From contig CAIIXF020000008.1 in assembly GCA_903813345.2 (NCBI GenBank), forward strand, positions 24,040,822-24,104,821: 64,000 nucleotides of DNA, written 5' to 3'. Source of the stretch: Owenia fusiformis. Its lineage: Eukaryota; Annelida; Polychaeta; Sabellida; Oweniidae. Of this stretch, positions 48,195 to 59,799 are shown in pieces. Within the stretch, counting starts at the first letter, position 1; each line of letters begins with the position of its first letter. The position numbers and the translations under genes were made by a program. Under the pieces are notes generated by a model. The model did no database searches, had not been told where the DNA came from, and saw only the letters and a list, made by a program, of their open reading frames with translations.

Positions 48195-48659
48195 GGCTTT
48201 GTATAAAAAAAAATCCTACCTCATACCCACCTGTGGGACATGATACAGTCATTGAAGGGTTTAATTTTAAAGATTTTTAAATCTCAAAATAGCTCTAATT
48301 ATTAACATTTCTACAATTCCGGCTTTATTTTATGACTAGACGGATGACAGATCCATGAATAAAGGCATATGGGTGCATTGTAATGTGTAATGACCCGAGG
48401 GCGCCCCAGGGGAATAACTAACGTACAACCGCGAGCATAGGTCCAACAAGCCAGATAAAGAAATTGAAATAGAGTGTGCTAAATTCGATGCCCTGAGTGG
48501 GAATCAAACCCAGCTGGGCGTAGTAGCAACTTGCTATCAAGGGTCGTTACAAATGCATCTATAATTCATCATAAACTAAGATTTAATAAACTAAGATCTT
48601 TAGAATTGACGTATGTGGGTAGGTGGGTATGAGGTAGGAGTTTTTTTTTATACAAAGCC
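48195..48659. mobile_element. Mutator-type MITE with 9-bp TSD, carrying a tRNA-like segment
   Basis: Terminal inverted repeats GGCTTTGTATAAAAAAAAAT and partner, extending through CCTACCTCATACCCACC on both sides, flanked by perfect 9-bp AATATAATA (48186-48194, 48660-48668). The middle holds a tRNA-like minus-strand block. It ends only 47 bp before the acceptor of the next exon, so the insertion lies in or near the branch-point region. Confidence 0.75.
48375..48545 (-). repeat. tRNA-derived SINE-like segment
   Basis: Minus strand shows TGATAGCAAGTTGCT (box-A-like) followed about 40 bases later by GGTTTGATTCCCAC (close to the pol III box B GGTTCGATTCC). No full cloverleaf can be drawn, so it is more likely a SINE head or tRNA relic than a functional tRNA. 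Confidence 0.4.
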
Positions 48660-48706
48660 AATATAATATTAGGTACAATATTGTTCAATTCAGACATTTT
48701 GTGCAG

Positions 48707-48911
48707 TTGGCAACCTATTTGCTAATGGCTTCAACATACTCCGTCTACCTCATTCTTATAATGCTGGAGGGAAAATAAGCAGCAGCGGTGTTACGGATGA
48801 ACACCAATTGGACAACAGTGATATTCTAGATATGGGAAGGGTTGCTGATGGTCTTGACTGCTTTACCTTGGAGACGAGAAGTGAGAATCAAGAAATCACA
48901 GTACTCTCTAG
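48707..48911 (+). CDS. Host gene, exon A (function unknown)
   Basis: 205-bp exon with acceptor TTTTGTGCAG| and donor TCTAG|GTTTGT. Frame enters in phase 1 and leaves in phase 2. It encodes GNLFANGFNILRLPHSYN, AGGKISSSGVTDEHQLDN, SDILDMGRVADGLDCF, TLETRSENQEITVLS: 67 full codons, polar, with no repeats. It joins exon B with matching phase. No domain recognised; one isolated Cys and no transmembrane stretch. The donor is not ideal (GTTTGT), but it is the only one in the reading frame that meets the phase of exon B. Confidence 0.7.
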
Positions 48912-49658
48912 GTTTGTACAGTACAAATACACCAGATATACCATTGGTCATATAGTATCTTAAATATTGAGCACTTCACAAATATCAGTATATTGCATGA
49001 TAGTATGCAAGAATGATTGTTCTAAAATGTCCAGTTAAAATAGAATTCTAGGAAACCTTTACATGTATACCAGGTTGTTCAATAATTTCATGGAAAATGC
49101 TCTCATTTCAAAGATATTTTGATATTTTCTCATGAAATTTTCACACATTTATAATGTATAAAAAATAATTTGTGATTGATTCTTAAAATATCAGGATATC
49201 TTATTCGATTGGTCAAAAATAAGGGTTACTATGGTAACTTGACTTTTGAGTAGGTGGGGCACTTTTTACATCACATTATTCATTAGATAAACAACAGGAT
49301 AGTAGGCAATTTATGAGTATATCACATGAGTTTCTTCTCCGCTTTCTACTTGTACATGATATTGCTTAATGTAATAGTTACAACTATTGTCCCATAAGAT
49401 TTCAGAAATATTCTCACTCATGTTTAATGCACAGTTGCTTCAATTCAACCAATTGACGATACAGTGCATGCTCCGAAGCCATCTGGAAAACTTGTTTGAA
49501 TGGCAATCTTGACTGCAGTCGAAAGTAGTTTCATTGTTCCATAAAGTGCACTTCTTAGCTGATCCTTCATCCTTTTGAAAACAGCAAAATCAAGGATTGT
49601 CTCATCTGGAGAGTATGTAACTTGGAGCAGCTTTGCCACCTATCTTGCCAGTTATTAT

Positions 49659-52600
49659 CCCAACGAACAAAGTTCGGTAGGGATATAGTGAAGCCCTCCG
49701 TCCGTCAGTCCGTCAGTCCGTCAGTCCGTCCGTCCGTCCGTCCGTCCGTCTGTACGTCCGGAAGATAACTCAAATACTAGTAGACGGATTTTCTTCATAT
49801 TTAGCGGAAAGATGTGTATTAGTGAATTGTTTTATGCAAAAAAAAAAATTTCAAGATGGCCGCTGCTTTAAAAATGACGGGATCATTAATTTTTCATTCT
49901 AAACCAAAGTAATTAATATTATTGTTTAAAATTTTGGCAGTATATTCGCAACATCTATCTATTTCACATACATTCCGTGTTTTTCATCCTGACCCCCAGG
50001 GGCCGTGTATGGGGGGTCAGGAAAACAGAAATTTTCGCTAATTTTTAGATCTTTCTGAAGTATAGCTTTATTATACTCAAATGAAAGGCAATTAAGAGTA
50101 GATTGCAAATATTGTATCTTTTTTCTGATTCGAGCCTCGTAAAATTCAAAATGGCCGTCTAATGTATGATTTCGCAATAATTTTTCGATCCCTTCAAAGT
50201 ATGGCTATATAATACTCAAATTGAAGGAATTTTGGAGTAGATAACAATTCGTCGCGTGAGAATAACTTTGTACTAACTGCCATTTTCAAAAAAATTGAGA
50301 TAGACATGGAATTTTACTATTTGAAACACAGGCTTTCATCTCAGATACATGCCCCATCTCAATTCCCTCTCATTAAGCTAGAATTCAGTGTGAAATTGTA
50401 CCATCTCCAGACAAACAGCTTATTTCTAATTTCAAATTGTCATATCTGATATCAACTGTTTCAACCAATCAACTCTCTAAGAATTGGTCATGTGACTTGC
50501 AAAACTTGGAGTTATAACAATCTTATATTAAAACGAAGTATGCCAATATGCATGTTATTGTATCTAGAATGAAATAATGTTTTGTAACACAATACCATGC
50601 CAGTTTGCATGCCTGGCCTTTCATGTTTTAGTTTTAGAACTATTACAAGTAGATCAAAAAATAATACTGATACAGTATGTGTAATCCCATGCATATTCAA
50701 ATTATATGCCCTCAATTACTCTTTGTATTATGGATGCTCATTGGATTATTCATGGCCACATGATATGAAATAGAATTACTAATTTCCTCGAAAACCTAAA
50801 TCCTTGCTACCAGGGAAGATGAAAAGTACAAATGACCAGTTAATTAGATCATGTGAGCAGTCAAAAGAACCTTTTATCTTCCCTGCTACCAGGTCTTATA
50901 GGGGTTTGAATGGCCAAATGCAATAGAAATGCATATACGAAGCTGTCATCATTAAATGTTGAAAATGAAAGACTACTTATATGTTTCTTCAAATAGAGTA
51001 CATAATAATAGGTTATATACTAGATATAGTAATCAAAACAAATAGTAACTGTCATATTTTGCACTACATTGCTCAAAGGCAATCACTGTCTGTATACTAT
51101 TGATATTTCTTTCAAAATGATGTTTTATAGTTTGTGGAAAAAAGCTAAATCTATTTAAACTAGCTTTAACTTTTACTGACCATACACTATATCAATAAGG
51201 AGTTATCTTTATGTTAGTATAGTCCCTTAAAACACTTATTTTATTATCTCTTCATCTATGATTTACTTTGCGCTTTTCACTGAACATCTGGGATCTTTTT
51301 AGTCATTTTATTACTAGTATGTTTTTCAGATTTGTCCTTTCTTTTGCATTTTTGGGATCATTGTTTTTAGATCATCTACATTTTATTTTGGAAAAGTAAC
51401 AAATTGGTTCAATTTCTTTACAAAGAGCCACTCTTAGTCTCCACTTCTACAATTGCTTCAATTCCCAATTGTACTCCACAGAGTAGCAAACAACAGAAAA
51501 TGAATGGATAATGATAGCTGCATCCCAATGAACAAAATGTGATTACCTAAATCGAGGTTTCATCACTTTCATTAATCTTAAATGAATTAGAAATTATTTT
51601 TCTATTTTCAAATTTCTTCCATGTGCATGTAATAAAAATTGGTTGTCTTAGGCCCTAAGGATCTGAAACCTGCTGGTCAAAATGGAATTACGGACCAGTT
51701 GCAATGTTATTCTCCTATACCCAATGAAAAAAGCAACTGGTCTGTATCAAAAATAACCTGATAATGACCAGCGGACCAGCCCTTAGGGGCTACATTGTAA
51801 TGTGCTGGGAGGTTTAGGCTACAGGGTTTATACCGAGGGAAATATGTGGGGGACCGTATTGGCATCATTGGTTTCAATGCATTGTACTTCTGCCTTAGTT
51901 TCAAAGGCAATAAATTCTTTTTGAAGGGTGTCCTGAGATTCCAAAATTAAGAAATAATTGTACTTATTTGAGAAATTGATTTTAAAGTTTTATAAATTGA
52001 ATTTTCTTTATTTTATTAAATAATATTCTTTGGTTTTTGAAGATTTTTTTACAAAGCAAAACATTATTTTTCATTCTAGATACAATAACATGCATATTGG
52101 CATACCTTGTTTTAAAATAAGATTGTTATAACTCCAAGTTTTGCAAGTCACATGACCAATTCTTAGAGAGTTGATTGGTTGAAACAGTTGATATCAGATA
52201 TGACAATTTGAAATTAGAAATAAGCTGTTATTCCGGTGGGAAATTGTATCAACTCCATTTCCATAGTTTTAAAAAAGGATCTTGTAAATTGTTTCAAGGT
52301 ATGATATTTCATATAAGATATCTCTAGGGTGAGACCAGGTGACATACAAAAAATCAAGTTTCATATAGCAATACTAAGTAAGATACAGACCTCTAAACTT
52401 TCAAACCTTGATTTCTCAGTTCCGTAAAAATGTGAGATAGTACAAAGTTATTCTCATGCGACGAATTATAGTATTATTTTTCAGATTTGTACCTCAGAAA
52501 ATTCAAAATGGATTTTTTCAAGATGGCCACCACTTTAAAAATGACGGGACTTTTTCGCAAAAATCATAAATCTTTCATTCTAAACCAAAGTACGGTAATT

Positions 52601-53109
52601 AATATTATTGTTTGAAATTTTGGTAGTATATTCGCAACATCTATCCATTTCACATATATTCCGTGTTTTTTATCCTGACCCCCAGGGGCCATGTATGGGG
52701 GGTCAGGAAAACAGAAAAAAAATATAATTTTTAGATCTTTCTGAAGTATAGCTTTATCATACTCAAATGAAAGGCAATTGAGAGTAGATTCCAAATATTG
52801 TATCTTTTTTCTGATTCGAGCCTCGTAAAATTCAAAATGGCCGTCTAATGTATGATTTCGCAATAATTTTTTCGATCCCTTCAGCGTATGGCTATATAAT
52901 ACTCAAATTGAAGGAATTTTGAAGTAGATCACAATTATGGTATTATTTTTCAGATTTGTACCTCAGAAAATTCAAAATGGCTGCTTTGCAGGAATTCGCA
53001 ATTCTAAAATCTAAATTTTAACCAAAGTAATGAGTATAATTCATTGGAATTCGGTAATTGATATTTTGTTCGTTGGGATTTGCTTCTCCGCGGAGTTGCC
53101 ATTATCTAG
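49659..53109 (+). mobile_element. Helitron-like element with both terminal hairpins
   Basis: 5' end CCCAACGAACAAAGTTCGG (hairpin with AAA loop), GGATATAG, then (CCGT)n at 49697-49750. ~270-bp repeats with CTGACCCCCAGGGGCC and CAAAATGGCCGTCTAATGTA follow. The 3' end is CGTTGGGATTTGCTTCTCCG with the perfect CTCCGCGGAG stem and CTAG at 53106-53109 followed by T. This is the best-preserved member of the family in the window. It is interrupted by a 2.2-kb element (50250-52463) and itself interrupts a mariner relic. Confidence 0.65.
50250..52463. mobile_element. 2.2-kb element with ~350-bp inverted repeats
   Basis: Ends CGTCGCGTGAGAATAACTTT and its complement with one change, flanked by AATT (50246-50249, 52464-52467). 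Inverted homology reaches about 50595 and starts again near 52070 (GATTGGTTGAAACAGTTGAT side). The interior contains two nested hairpins (near 50805/50880 and 51655/51785) and no recognisable transposase. Superfamily unknown. Confidence 0.7.
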
Positions 53110-53614
53110 TTTGTGATGGTTTCCTGCACAATATTAGCAGTGTGATCGGCTGCATTAATCATCCTGATGGAAGAATTTAGAGTTTGGCTGAATGGTTAAG
53201 TTTTAGTCAACTTACCAGAGCATTACTCTTTGTTGATTTTCTGGCCCACTGGTACAGCATTGACTAGCATGATTTCAGAAATGTTTGTGATAACAATGAA
53301 CATCAATGTTCCCTCAGAACATTTGTTATTTAAATAAGAACAAATAGAAAATAGGGATCCTTCATTTGCACATATTGATAGATATCTGAAAATCCTTAGG
53401 ATCGCTATTTGGATGTGTTTGGATGTGATTAGCTCAAAATCTTGCGAGACAGGAATTAAAATCAGACCCTGCATGGTGGGTGGGTAGGTGGAAATTCACC
53501 TTGGTAGGGATGGCAAATTAAACCAATCATTCAGGAAACTCAAGTTGGAACTATACCAATCATGTATAAACTAGAAAAAATGGGACTGGACTGAGAAATC
53601 GAAGGTCAAAGGGT

Positions 53615-53960
53615 TTTTATGTCACCACCAAAAAGTGGTGACATATTGTTATGGTCTCTGGGTTTTTTTGACGGGGTTGGTTGGTAGTGGTTGGCAATCG
53701 GTGGTTAGCGAACTTAACAAACACTGTTTAGACTGACTTCAATTTTTCTCAAAGTCATCTACATGTTTTCAGAAGTTCAAATCTGACTTTATATTAAGAT
53801 TTGACCTTCAATGACCTTTTCAAGGTCAAAAAGGTTAAAAAGGTCAAAAAGGTCTTTTTTCAACTTGCCTCAAATTGTCCAAATTTCTTTTTCAAAATCA
53901 TCTTCAAGTTATAAGAAGTTGTATATTCCAAAAATATCTTGACACCCAGTTAGTCGGAGG
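53615..53960 (+). mobile_element. Hairpin-headed repeat fragment
   Basis: Starts with ATGTCACCACCAAAAAGTGG completing to a perfect hairpin, followed by TATTGTTATGG. Then come ~65-bp diverged repeats and an AGGTCAAAAAGG array (53820-53850). Only the 5' part is present. The structure matches the 5' ends of P162 and the 60410 element. Confidence 0.5.
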
Positions 53961-54229
53961 GTCAAAGGGTTTTGGGTACATTTTGGAAATCAATGCATAC
54001 TGTATATGAGCAATGCTGTATATGGATTGGCAAATTGTCTTTATCTTTGCATATTTTGCAGCATATTGAAAATACAATTGTAAAAGACGATGGGTGATTG
54101 ACATACATTTTCAGAAACTTTATTTTGCAATAATTACAAAAAAATATTTTCAGTGTTTCAACCTTTAATTTGTAAATGATCCATATCAACAGTTTTCCCT
54201 GTGCTTTATTCAAACAATTTCTTTTCCAG

Positions 54230-54318
54230 TGTTCCAATCTGTGCTAACTCCCCTCTCAAAGCTGAGTTGGTTCCAAAAACCAAACATGCACCAACCAGTG
54301 CTAAGAAATCCCAGAAAG
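54230..54318 (+). CDS. Host gene, exon B
   Basis: 89-bp exon between an excellent acceptor (TTTCTTTTCCAG|) and a consensus donor (AAAG|GTAAGG). Enters in phase 2, leaves in phase 1. Encodes VPICANSPLKAELVPKT, KHAPTSAKKSQK: 29 codons, lysine- and proline-rich, probably a disordered linker. The two other frames contain stops near the start. Strong splice signals make this one of the most secure exons here. Confidence 0.75.
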
Positions 54319-54628
54319 GTAAGGTAAAAGGTTGGGTTTACAAAAAAGACCGAATACATATGTAGGCCAACTGGGTGTTTATTTTGCACAATAAAAATGA
54401 ATTGGTATTGTCATACTGATTACTGAACACAATGTAAGCACACCATTGGAAAGCTATTTTTGTCATATTGAATCAAATGTAGTTTCTACCAGAATTACAT
54501 TTAACAACTGAGAAATTACGGATTACATTACGTATTATTCTTTAAAATGAAGACATGATTTAAATCTGACTGACAATGGGTTAAGTGTGTTTTTTGTTAG
54601 TTTCATACTGAACATTATTATTGGATTC

Positions 54629-55849
54629 CTAGTTTCTGTCCGTCCGTCCGGGCAATAACTCAAATACCGTTGGCCCAATTTTGTTCATATTTTGTACACA
54701 TATACCCTATGGGGGTAGAAGTTCTGCTTAAAAGCCGATTTTCAAAATGGCCGCTCATTTCAAAATGGCGGCCATTTTAGTGCCGATTTTACAGTAATTT
54801 AGGTGCAATATGTAAAACTGTAATAGCAGTATGTTTTAAATTATAAAGGACATTAATAAAGCTACAAATGTAGATATTAAAAAAGCACATGGCAGCCATC
54901 TTGAAAAATGGCGGCCTTTACTCGTTATTTTACGATTTTTGCTGTAACTCGAAAAGTAGTGGAGCGATTTTGTTCATATTTGGTATGTGAATACTATAAA
55001 CATTGCACACTGTCTAAAGACACTTTTGGTGGAAGGCGGGCATTTTTCAAAATGGCCGCCATTTTAAAGTTTTTTTACTATAACTCGAAAAGTAGTTGAG
55101 CGATTTTGTTCATATTTGGTATGTGAATACTATAAGCATGGCACACTGTCCTATGACACTTTTGGTAGAAGGTGGCCATTTTGAAAAAAAATTTGAAAAA
55201 TGGCCGCCATTTTAACATATTTTACTATAACTCGAAAAGTAGTGACGCGATTTTGTTCATATTTGGTATGTGAATACTATAAGCATGGCACACTGTCTAA
55301 TGACACTTTTGGTAGAAGGTGGCCATTTTTATAAATGGCCCCATTTTAACGTAATTTACTATAACTTGAAAAGTAGCGAACTTGTTCATATTTGATTTGT
55401 GAATACTCATGAGCCTTGCCCACTGTCTCATGACACTTTGGATAGTAGGCGGCCATTTTAAAAAATGGCTGTCATTTTACATTTTTTACTACTGTATAAC
55501 TCGAAAAGTAGTGGAGCGATTTTGTTCATATTTGATATGTGAATACTCTAAGCATGGCACATTGTCTAATAAAACTTTGGGGAGATGCGGCCATTTTGAA
55601 AAATGGCCACCATTTTTATGTGTGTTATTTTACAAGTACATGTGTGCGATTTTTCAAAAATTTTATTGGTGGCTACTTAAAAGCATATTATTTCTTCTGA
55701 TGACAACTTGGCTAGTGAGCAACCATTTTGAAAATGGTGGCCTTTCTGGTGTGTTGTTTTATAATATTTGCTATATATTTCGTTTGTAAAAATGCCAGCC
55801 ATTTCTGTTCGATGGGATTCGCTACGCTTTGGCGTTGCCGTTGTTCTGG
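54629..55849 (+). mobile_element. Helitron-like element with ~125-bp repeats, copy 2
   Basis: Begins TTTCTGTCCGTCCGTCCGGG, CAATAACTCAAATACCG. Then about seven tandem repeats of AGTAGTGGAGCGATTTTGTT, each with an AAAATGGCCGCCATTTT-type palindrome, and end GGGATTCGCTACGCTTTGGC, CTGG at 55846-55849, T. Lies in the intron between exons B and C. The frames at 54908-55099 and 55409-55789 are readings of the repeat. Confidence 0.6.
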
Positions 55850-56256
55850 TTTTGCATTTATTCATCTTTTTATTATATAAAAGACTGACATCCGCCCACT
55901 GACCATGTGTACCCAAATCTTTTTCGTATACCTGTAAAAGGTGTACATATATGGAGCCTTGAAGCTCTGAAAATGAAATGTTACCTTACTTCATCAACAA
56001 GCTAAACCTTACAGGGCAGTGTATGCAGAGTAATTATTTTGAATAATTTCAAGAACTTCATCAAATTTAAAGCACCTTCAATATTTTCAAAAAACAAAAT
56101 GGACATTTTTAAAATTTCTGAAGATTTTGTTGGTCATGGGTGTTAGGTTGGCTATTTTCACCTGGTGTTAGTATCCTTTTGTCTGGAGAGTATTATATGT
56201 AATGGATTGTATGTAATATATTGTGCTACATTTGTGTACATATTATTGTATTGAAG

Positions 56257-56366
56257 GATTCCTCAAAAAAAGCACAATAGGAGGTGACCAGGCACTGACC
56301 TTTAAGTCAAGCATCAAGTCATCTGGATACACAGAGAAACCAAGGTACATGCCATATCATAAGAAA
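56257..56366 (+). CDS. Host gene, exon C
   Basis: 110-bp exon, acceptor GTATTGAAG|, donor AAGAAA|GTGAGA. Enters in phase 1, leaves in phase 0. Encodes GFLKKSTIGGDQALTFKS, SIKSSGYTEKPRYMPYHKK (37 codons with the carried base). An alternative donor 22 bases upstream (CCAAG|GTACAT) would leave phase 2 and change the C-terminus to a short basic tail ending KPDLGKISK. I prefer the downstream donor because it is the better site and keeps exon D open to its end. Confidence 0.7.
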
Positions 56367-57404
56367 GTGAGAGGGGCAATATTTGAGGAATGAAACACAC
56401 AAAAGCATATGAACCGATGAAACCAATATTCCAGATCTACAGGGTGTCCCAAAAGTATTGGAACCCCCCCCCCTCCTAGGTAGACATATATCAATGTCTC
56501 AATGGGATGGTTCATATACCATTTTAAATCTTATCCAAAGTTACATTGATTTGATTATCATGGCAACTCACAATTAATGGGACAAAGTTACAGGCGTTTC
56601 AAAATATCAGACTTGCCAACCTCCCATTTTTTTACAGGAATCTCCCGAAAATATTTGTTTTTCCTTTAAAAAATATCAAACTCCCGTACCGTTTTCTCCT
56701 GTAAAAACCCCCGTAAACTCCCGTTCCGTATTTCTACTTGAATCTACCGTTATATAATTGTTTTAAACTCGTTTTTTCCTGAGAAAATGGCCAAAAACCT
56801 CCCGTATTTTTGTTGAAATCTCCCATATTTTTGTTAAAACTCCTATAGACATAGACAATGATTAGAACTACTTTTTATAGCGTATATAGTTTCCGTGATT
56901 TGGTTTGTTATGATCAGTATATGACGTTCAGCCTTATACAACAAATCACTAAAACACAAATTCAGTTTTTTTTATTTTATTTCTTATTTTTATTTTAATC
57001 CTTTTGGAACCACTTTGAATTTTCTTGATACTTTTTACATGATACATAATATAATTATGTTTATATGGCAATTTTAGTCATTATATACCACAAACTACAG
57101 TTTTTCAAAAAATCTACTGGAAATACTACCATTTTTCAAAGATCTATCATAAAAACTCCTGTTTTTCAAATCTACCGTTAAACCCCCCTTTTTTAGAACA
57201 TAACGACAGTTTTTTCAAAAATCTACAGTAAAAACAACCATTTTTTCAAAAATCTAATGTAAAAACTCCAGTTTTCAGGAATCTACCATAAAAACTCCCA
57301 TTTTTGACATCTACAGTATAATCTCCCATTTTTTCAGTACCTACCTCAAAAACTCCCATTTTTCAAAGATTTACTGTAAAAACTACCAATTTTTCAAAAA
57401 TCTA

Positions 57405-58202
57405 CAGTGTGTCCCAAAAATGCAACAAACAGAGACATTGTAAGATCACAAAACCAGTGATGATTACATCAATTTGATTTAGTTTACCAGGAAGCCACAT
57501 GTCTCCTATTTCCAATGGGATGTCAATTATTCATACACTACCACAAACCACTGAATAATCATTCCTTTTGCACAATGGGCTAAAATCTGCTCTTGACCAA
57601 ATTTTAGACATTGCAACAGTTAACAAAGAGTCACCAATGAGGTTGCTGCTCTCCGCCAGAACCCCAGATGATTCATAAGAGGTGTGCAAAGTGGAGACAC
57701 AAGCCAGTCTCTGTGTGTAGAGAAATAGTGGTCATGTGAAAGGGCATGGAATGTAATCTTTCATGAGTAATCTTTCATAAGATGACAGACAACGACTGTT
57801 TATGCTACTTCTTTTTCCATATGTTTCGTTAACTTAACCAACAAAGATACTGATGAACACTTAAAGTAAAATTTTCTTTTCCTTTTTTCTTAGTAAAACT
57901 AAATCAGAAACTTGTGTTATGTAAATCTTGTGAAAAGAATTTAATTCCAAGTACCAATAACATAATGATTGCACAGTAAGGATCAGTTGATTGGTATTTC
58001 ATAACTTGGCACAAAGGCCTTTTCACCCATGTATGAAAAAACAATGACTTTTCAGTGGTCCATGATCAGAGATGAACAAATGGCATATCATTGGAAAGGG
58101 GAGACACGTGGCTTCATGGTAAACTAAATGAAATTGATGTTATCATCACTTGTGTTCTGATTTTACAATGTTTTTATTGTTGCGTCTTTTTGGGATGCAC
58201 TG
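57405..58202. mobile_element. Mariner-type MITE with ~200-bp inverted repeats, inner shell
   Basis: Ends CAGTGTGTCCCAAAAATGCA and inverted CAGTGCATCCCAAAAAGACG, flanked by TA. Arms pair over about 57405-57600 and 58010-58202 (shared GTTTACCAGGAAGCCAC, ATCAATTTGATTTAG words). The ~400-bp unpaired centre does not look like transposase and contains an exon-like block. Confidence 0.8.
57894..57975 (+). other. Exon-like block inside the mariner-type MITE
   Basis: Acceptor TTCCTTTTTTCTTAG| and donor CACA|GTAAGG are both near-consensus. The 82 bp between is open in one frame only (phase 1 in, 2 out): KLNQKLVLCKSCEKNLIPST, NNIMIA, including C-x2-C. It does not fit the phase between exons C (0 out) and D (0 in), so it is not an ordinary exon of that transcript. 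It could be a host exon captured by the transposon, part of a transposon gene, or chance. Confidence 0.35.
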
Positions 58203-58439
58203 TACAAAAAAAAACTCGCGTTTTTACAGTCTATCGCGAAAAGTACCTTTTTTAAAAGATCTACTGTAAAAACTTCTGTTACTTCAAAATTTCCCATAAA
58301 AACTCAAATTTTTTCAAAATCTACCGCAAAAACTCCCTTTTTTCAAAATATACCATAACAAGAACACAAATGTGTACAAAATGTCCCCACCAATGGGTGA
58401 TCCCATCAAATGGTTATCCCGAAAATGAGTAGACCAGAC

Positions 58440-59790
58440 TTACATTAATGACCTTCCAGACAATCTGGAGGGGCATTGCTATATTTATGCGGATGACACT
58501 TCTCTCTACATCATCCTTTTGACCCTAAGCATCCACAAGAAGTAGATGCAATAGTCAGATCTAACCTAATTAAAATTGAAAAAATGGTCTGACACCTGGA
58601 AATTAGAGTTTAAACCTGAAAAGAGTTCTGAAATGATATTCCACTCATCCAGATCTAAAGTCGATAATGTTTCTGTCTCAAAGTTAAACAATGTTGAAAT
58701 TACCAGAGTTCACGAGCACAAACATCTGGGATTTACTTTTGACCCAAGCCTATCATATGACAAGCATATTGGAGAAATTATATCAAAAATACGAAAATGT
58801 TGAACCCTTTAAAGAAACTTAAATATAAGTTAGCTATTACAACGACTCGACAGTCTTTATTACAAAGCTGCACTTTATTGTTCTGGGTGTATCCAAGGGA
58901 GCAGTTCAAAAAAGGTTTTAAACCCACTCAATTGGCTAACTCTTGAATCAAGACGCAGTATCCAGATTAACAACTTTATGTTCAAAATTGTAAATGGTAC
59001 AAGTCCTCCCTATGTAACTGATATTTTTGACAAATTTAGAAACCATGCAAACAGAGTATTGAGATATAATGAAGCATTTAAAATGCCCATTAGATGTTCA
59101 AATAGATTCTCCACCTCAGCAATACCAGCTGCAATTTCAAATTGGATCAATCTTCCACCTGCTATATAAATCTAAGAATACTCTTTCGGATTTTAAAAAA
59201 CACCAAAGAGTACATTTCCATAAAACGCCCTCGATTTTGTCAACAAGCCAGCTTATCTAACAAGGGATCAAGAAATAGTTCTCAATAAAGTGAGAGCCGA
59301 CCTATACTTTAAAGCCCAGTTCTACGCTCACAACTTTCAGTCTATTGACAGCCCTAATTGCACTTGTGGAAAACCACAAACTCTGAAACATTTTCTCTTT
59401 CAATGTGACTTACTTACTTTACAAAGACAGCTATTCAAGGACAAACTCATTGATCTCGTACCAAACATCTTCAGTCATAATCTCTCTCAAACTGATTTCA
59501 TACATGTAGCTATTTTGAAAACAGGAATTCCCAAATTAAACATAGATGCAAATTCCAAAATACTACTTCTCATTGTTAATTTTATCAAAGACAATAGATA
59601 ATTCCCTCCTTCTCATCTCTAGTATCCTATAGTCCCGTCACACTTGCCCTAGTCCAAGACCCTGCCTGCTCTGCCACTTCTACTTCCACCTGCCCCCTAT
59701 TCTTGTATAATGCCATTGTGGCGATTTAAGAATTTACATGTCTGTGTATTTACATTTTTTTGTATTCTATTGAAATAAATTTAACAATTA
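58440..59790 (+). mobile_element. LINE (non-LTR) fragment: RT motif to 3' end
   Basis: Starts in the reverse-transcriptase core: TYINDLPDNLEGHCY, IYADDTSLYI with the catalytic YADD at 58486-58497. It continues through EKWSDTWKLEFKPEKSSEM, HEHKHLGFTFDPSLSYDKHI, the F-KIVNGTSPPYV region (58978-59169), and the C-terminal CTCGKPQTLKHFLFQC (59365-59412), with a stop at about 59599. Several frame changes separate these pieces, so it is a 5'-truncated pseudogene. The 3' UTR reaches an AATAAATTT tail near 59785. Related to the tail at 16193-16410 by its C-x-C..H..C motif. Clade (Jockey/CR1-like) is uncertain. Confidence 0.85.
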
Positions 59791-59799
59791 CCGACACAA

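Larger units (their letters stand above)
49071..53480 (-). mobile_element. Mariner-like transposon relic, split by a Helitron-like insertion
   Basis: CAGGTTGTTCAATAATTTCA near 49071 resembles a mariner terminus. Minus-strand frames give VTYSPDETILDFAVFKRMKD (49639-49445; compare YSPDLAPCDF of mariners). Beyond the insertion they give DHTANIVQETIT (53200-53120; compare NAxxHTA) and AVPVGQKINKE. The order and spacing fit one transposase interrupted between the second and third catalytic regions. Heavily decayed (stops, shifts). The right terminus was not found; 53480 is an approximate limit. Confidence 0.65.

Noticed and set aside
48375-48545. A functional tRNA gene on the minus strand
   Set aside because: A box-B-like and a weak box-A-like motif exist, but no cloverleaf with acceptor and anticodon stems can be drawn.
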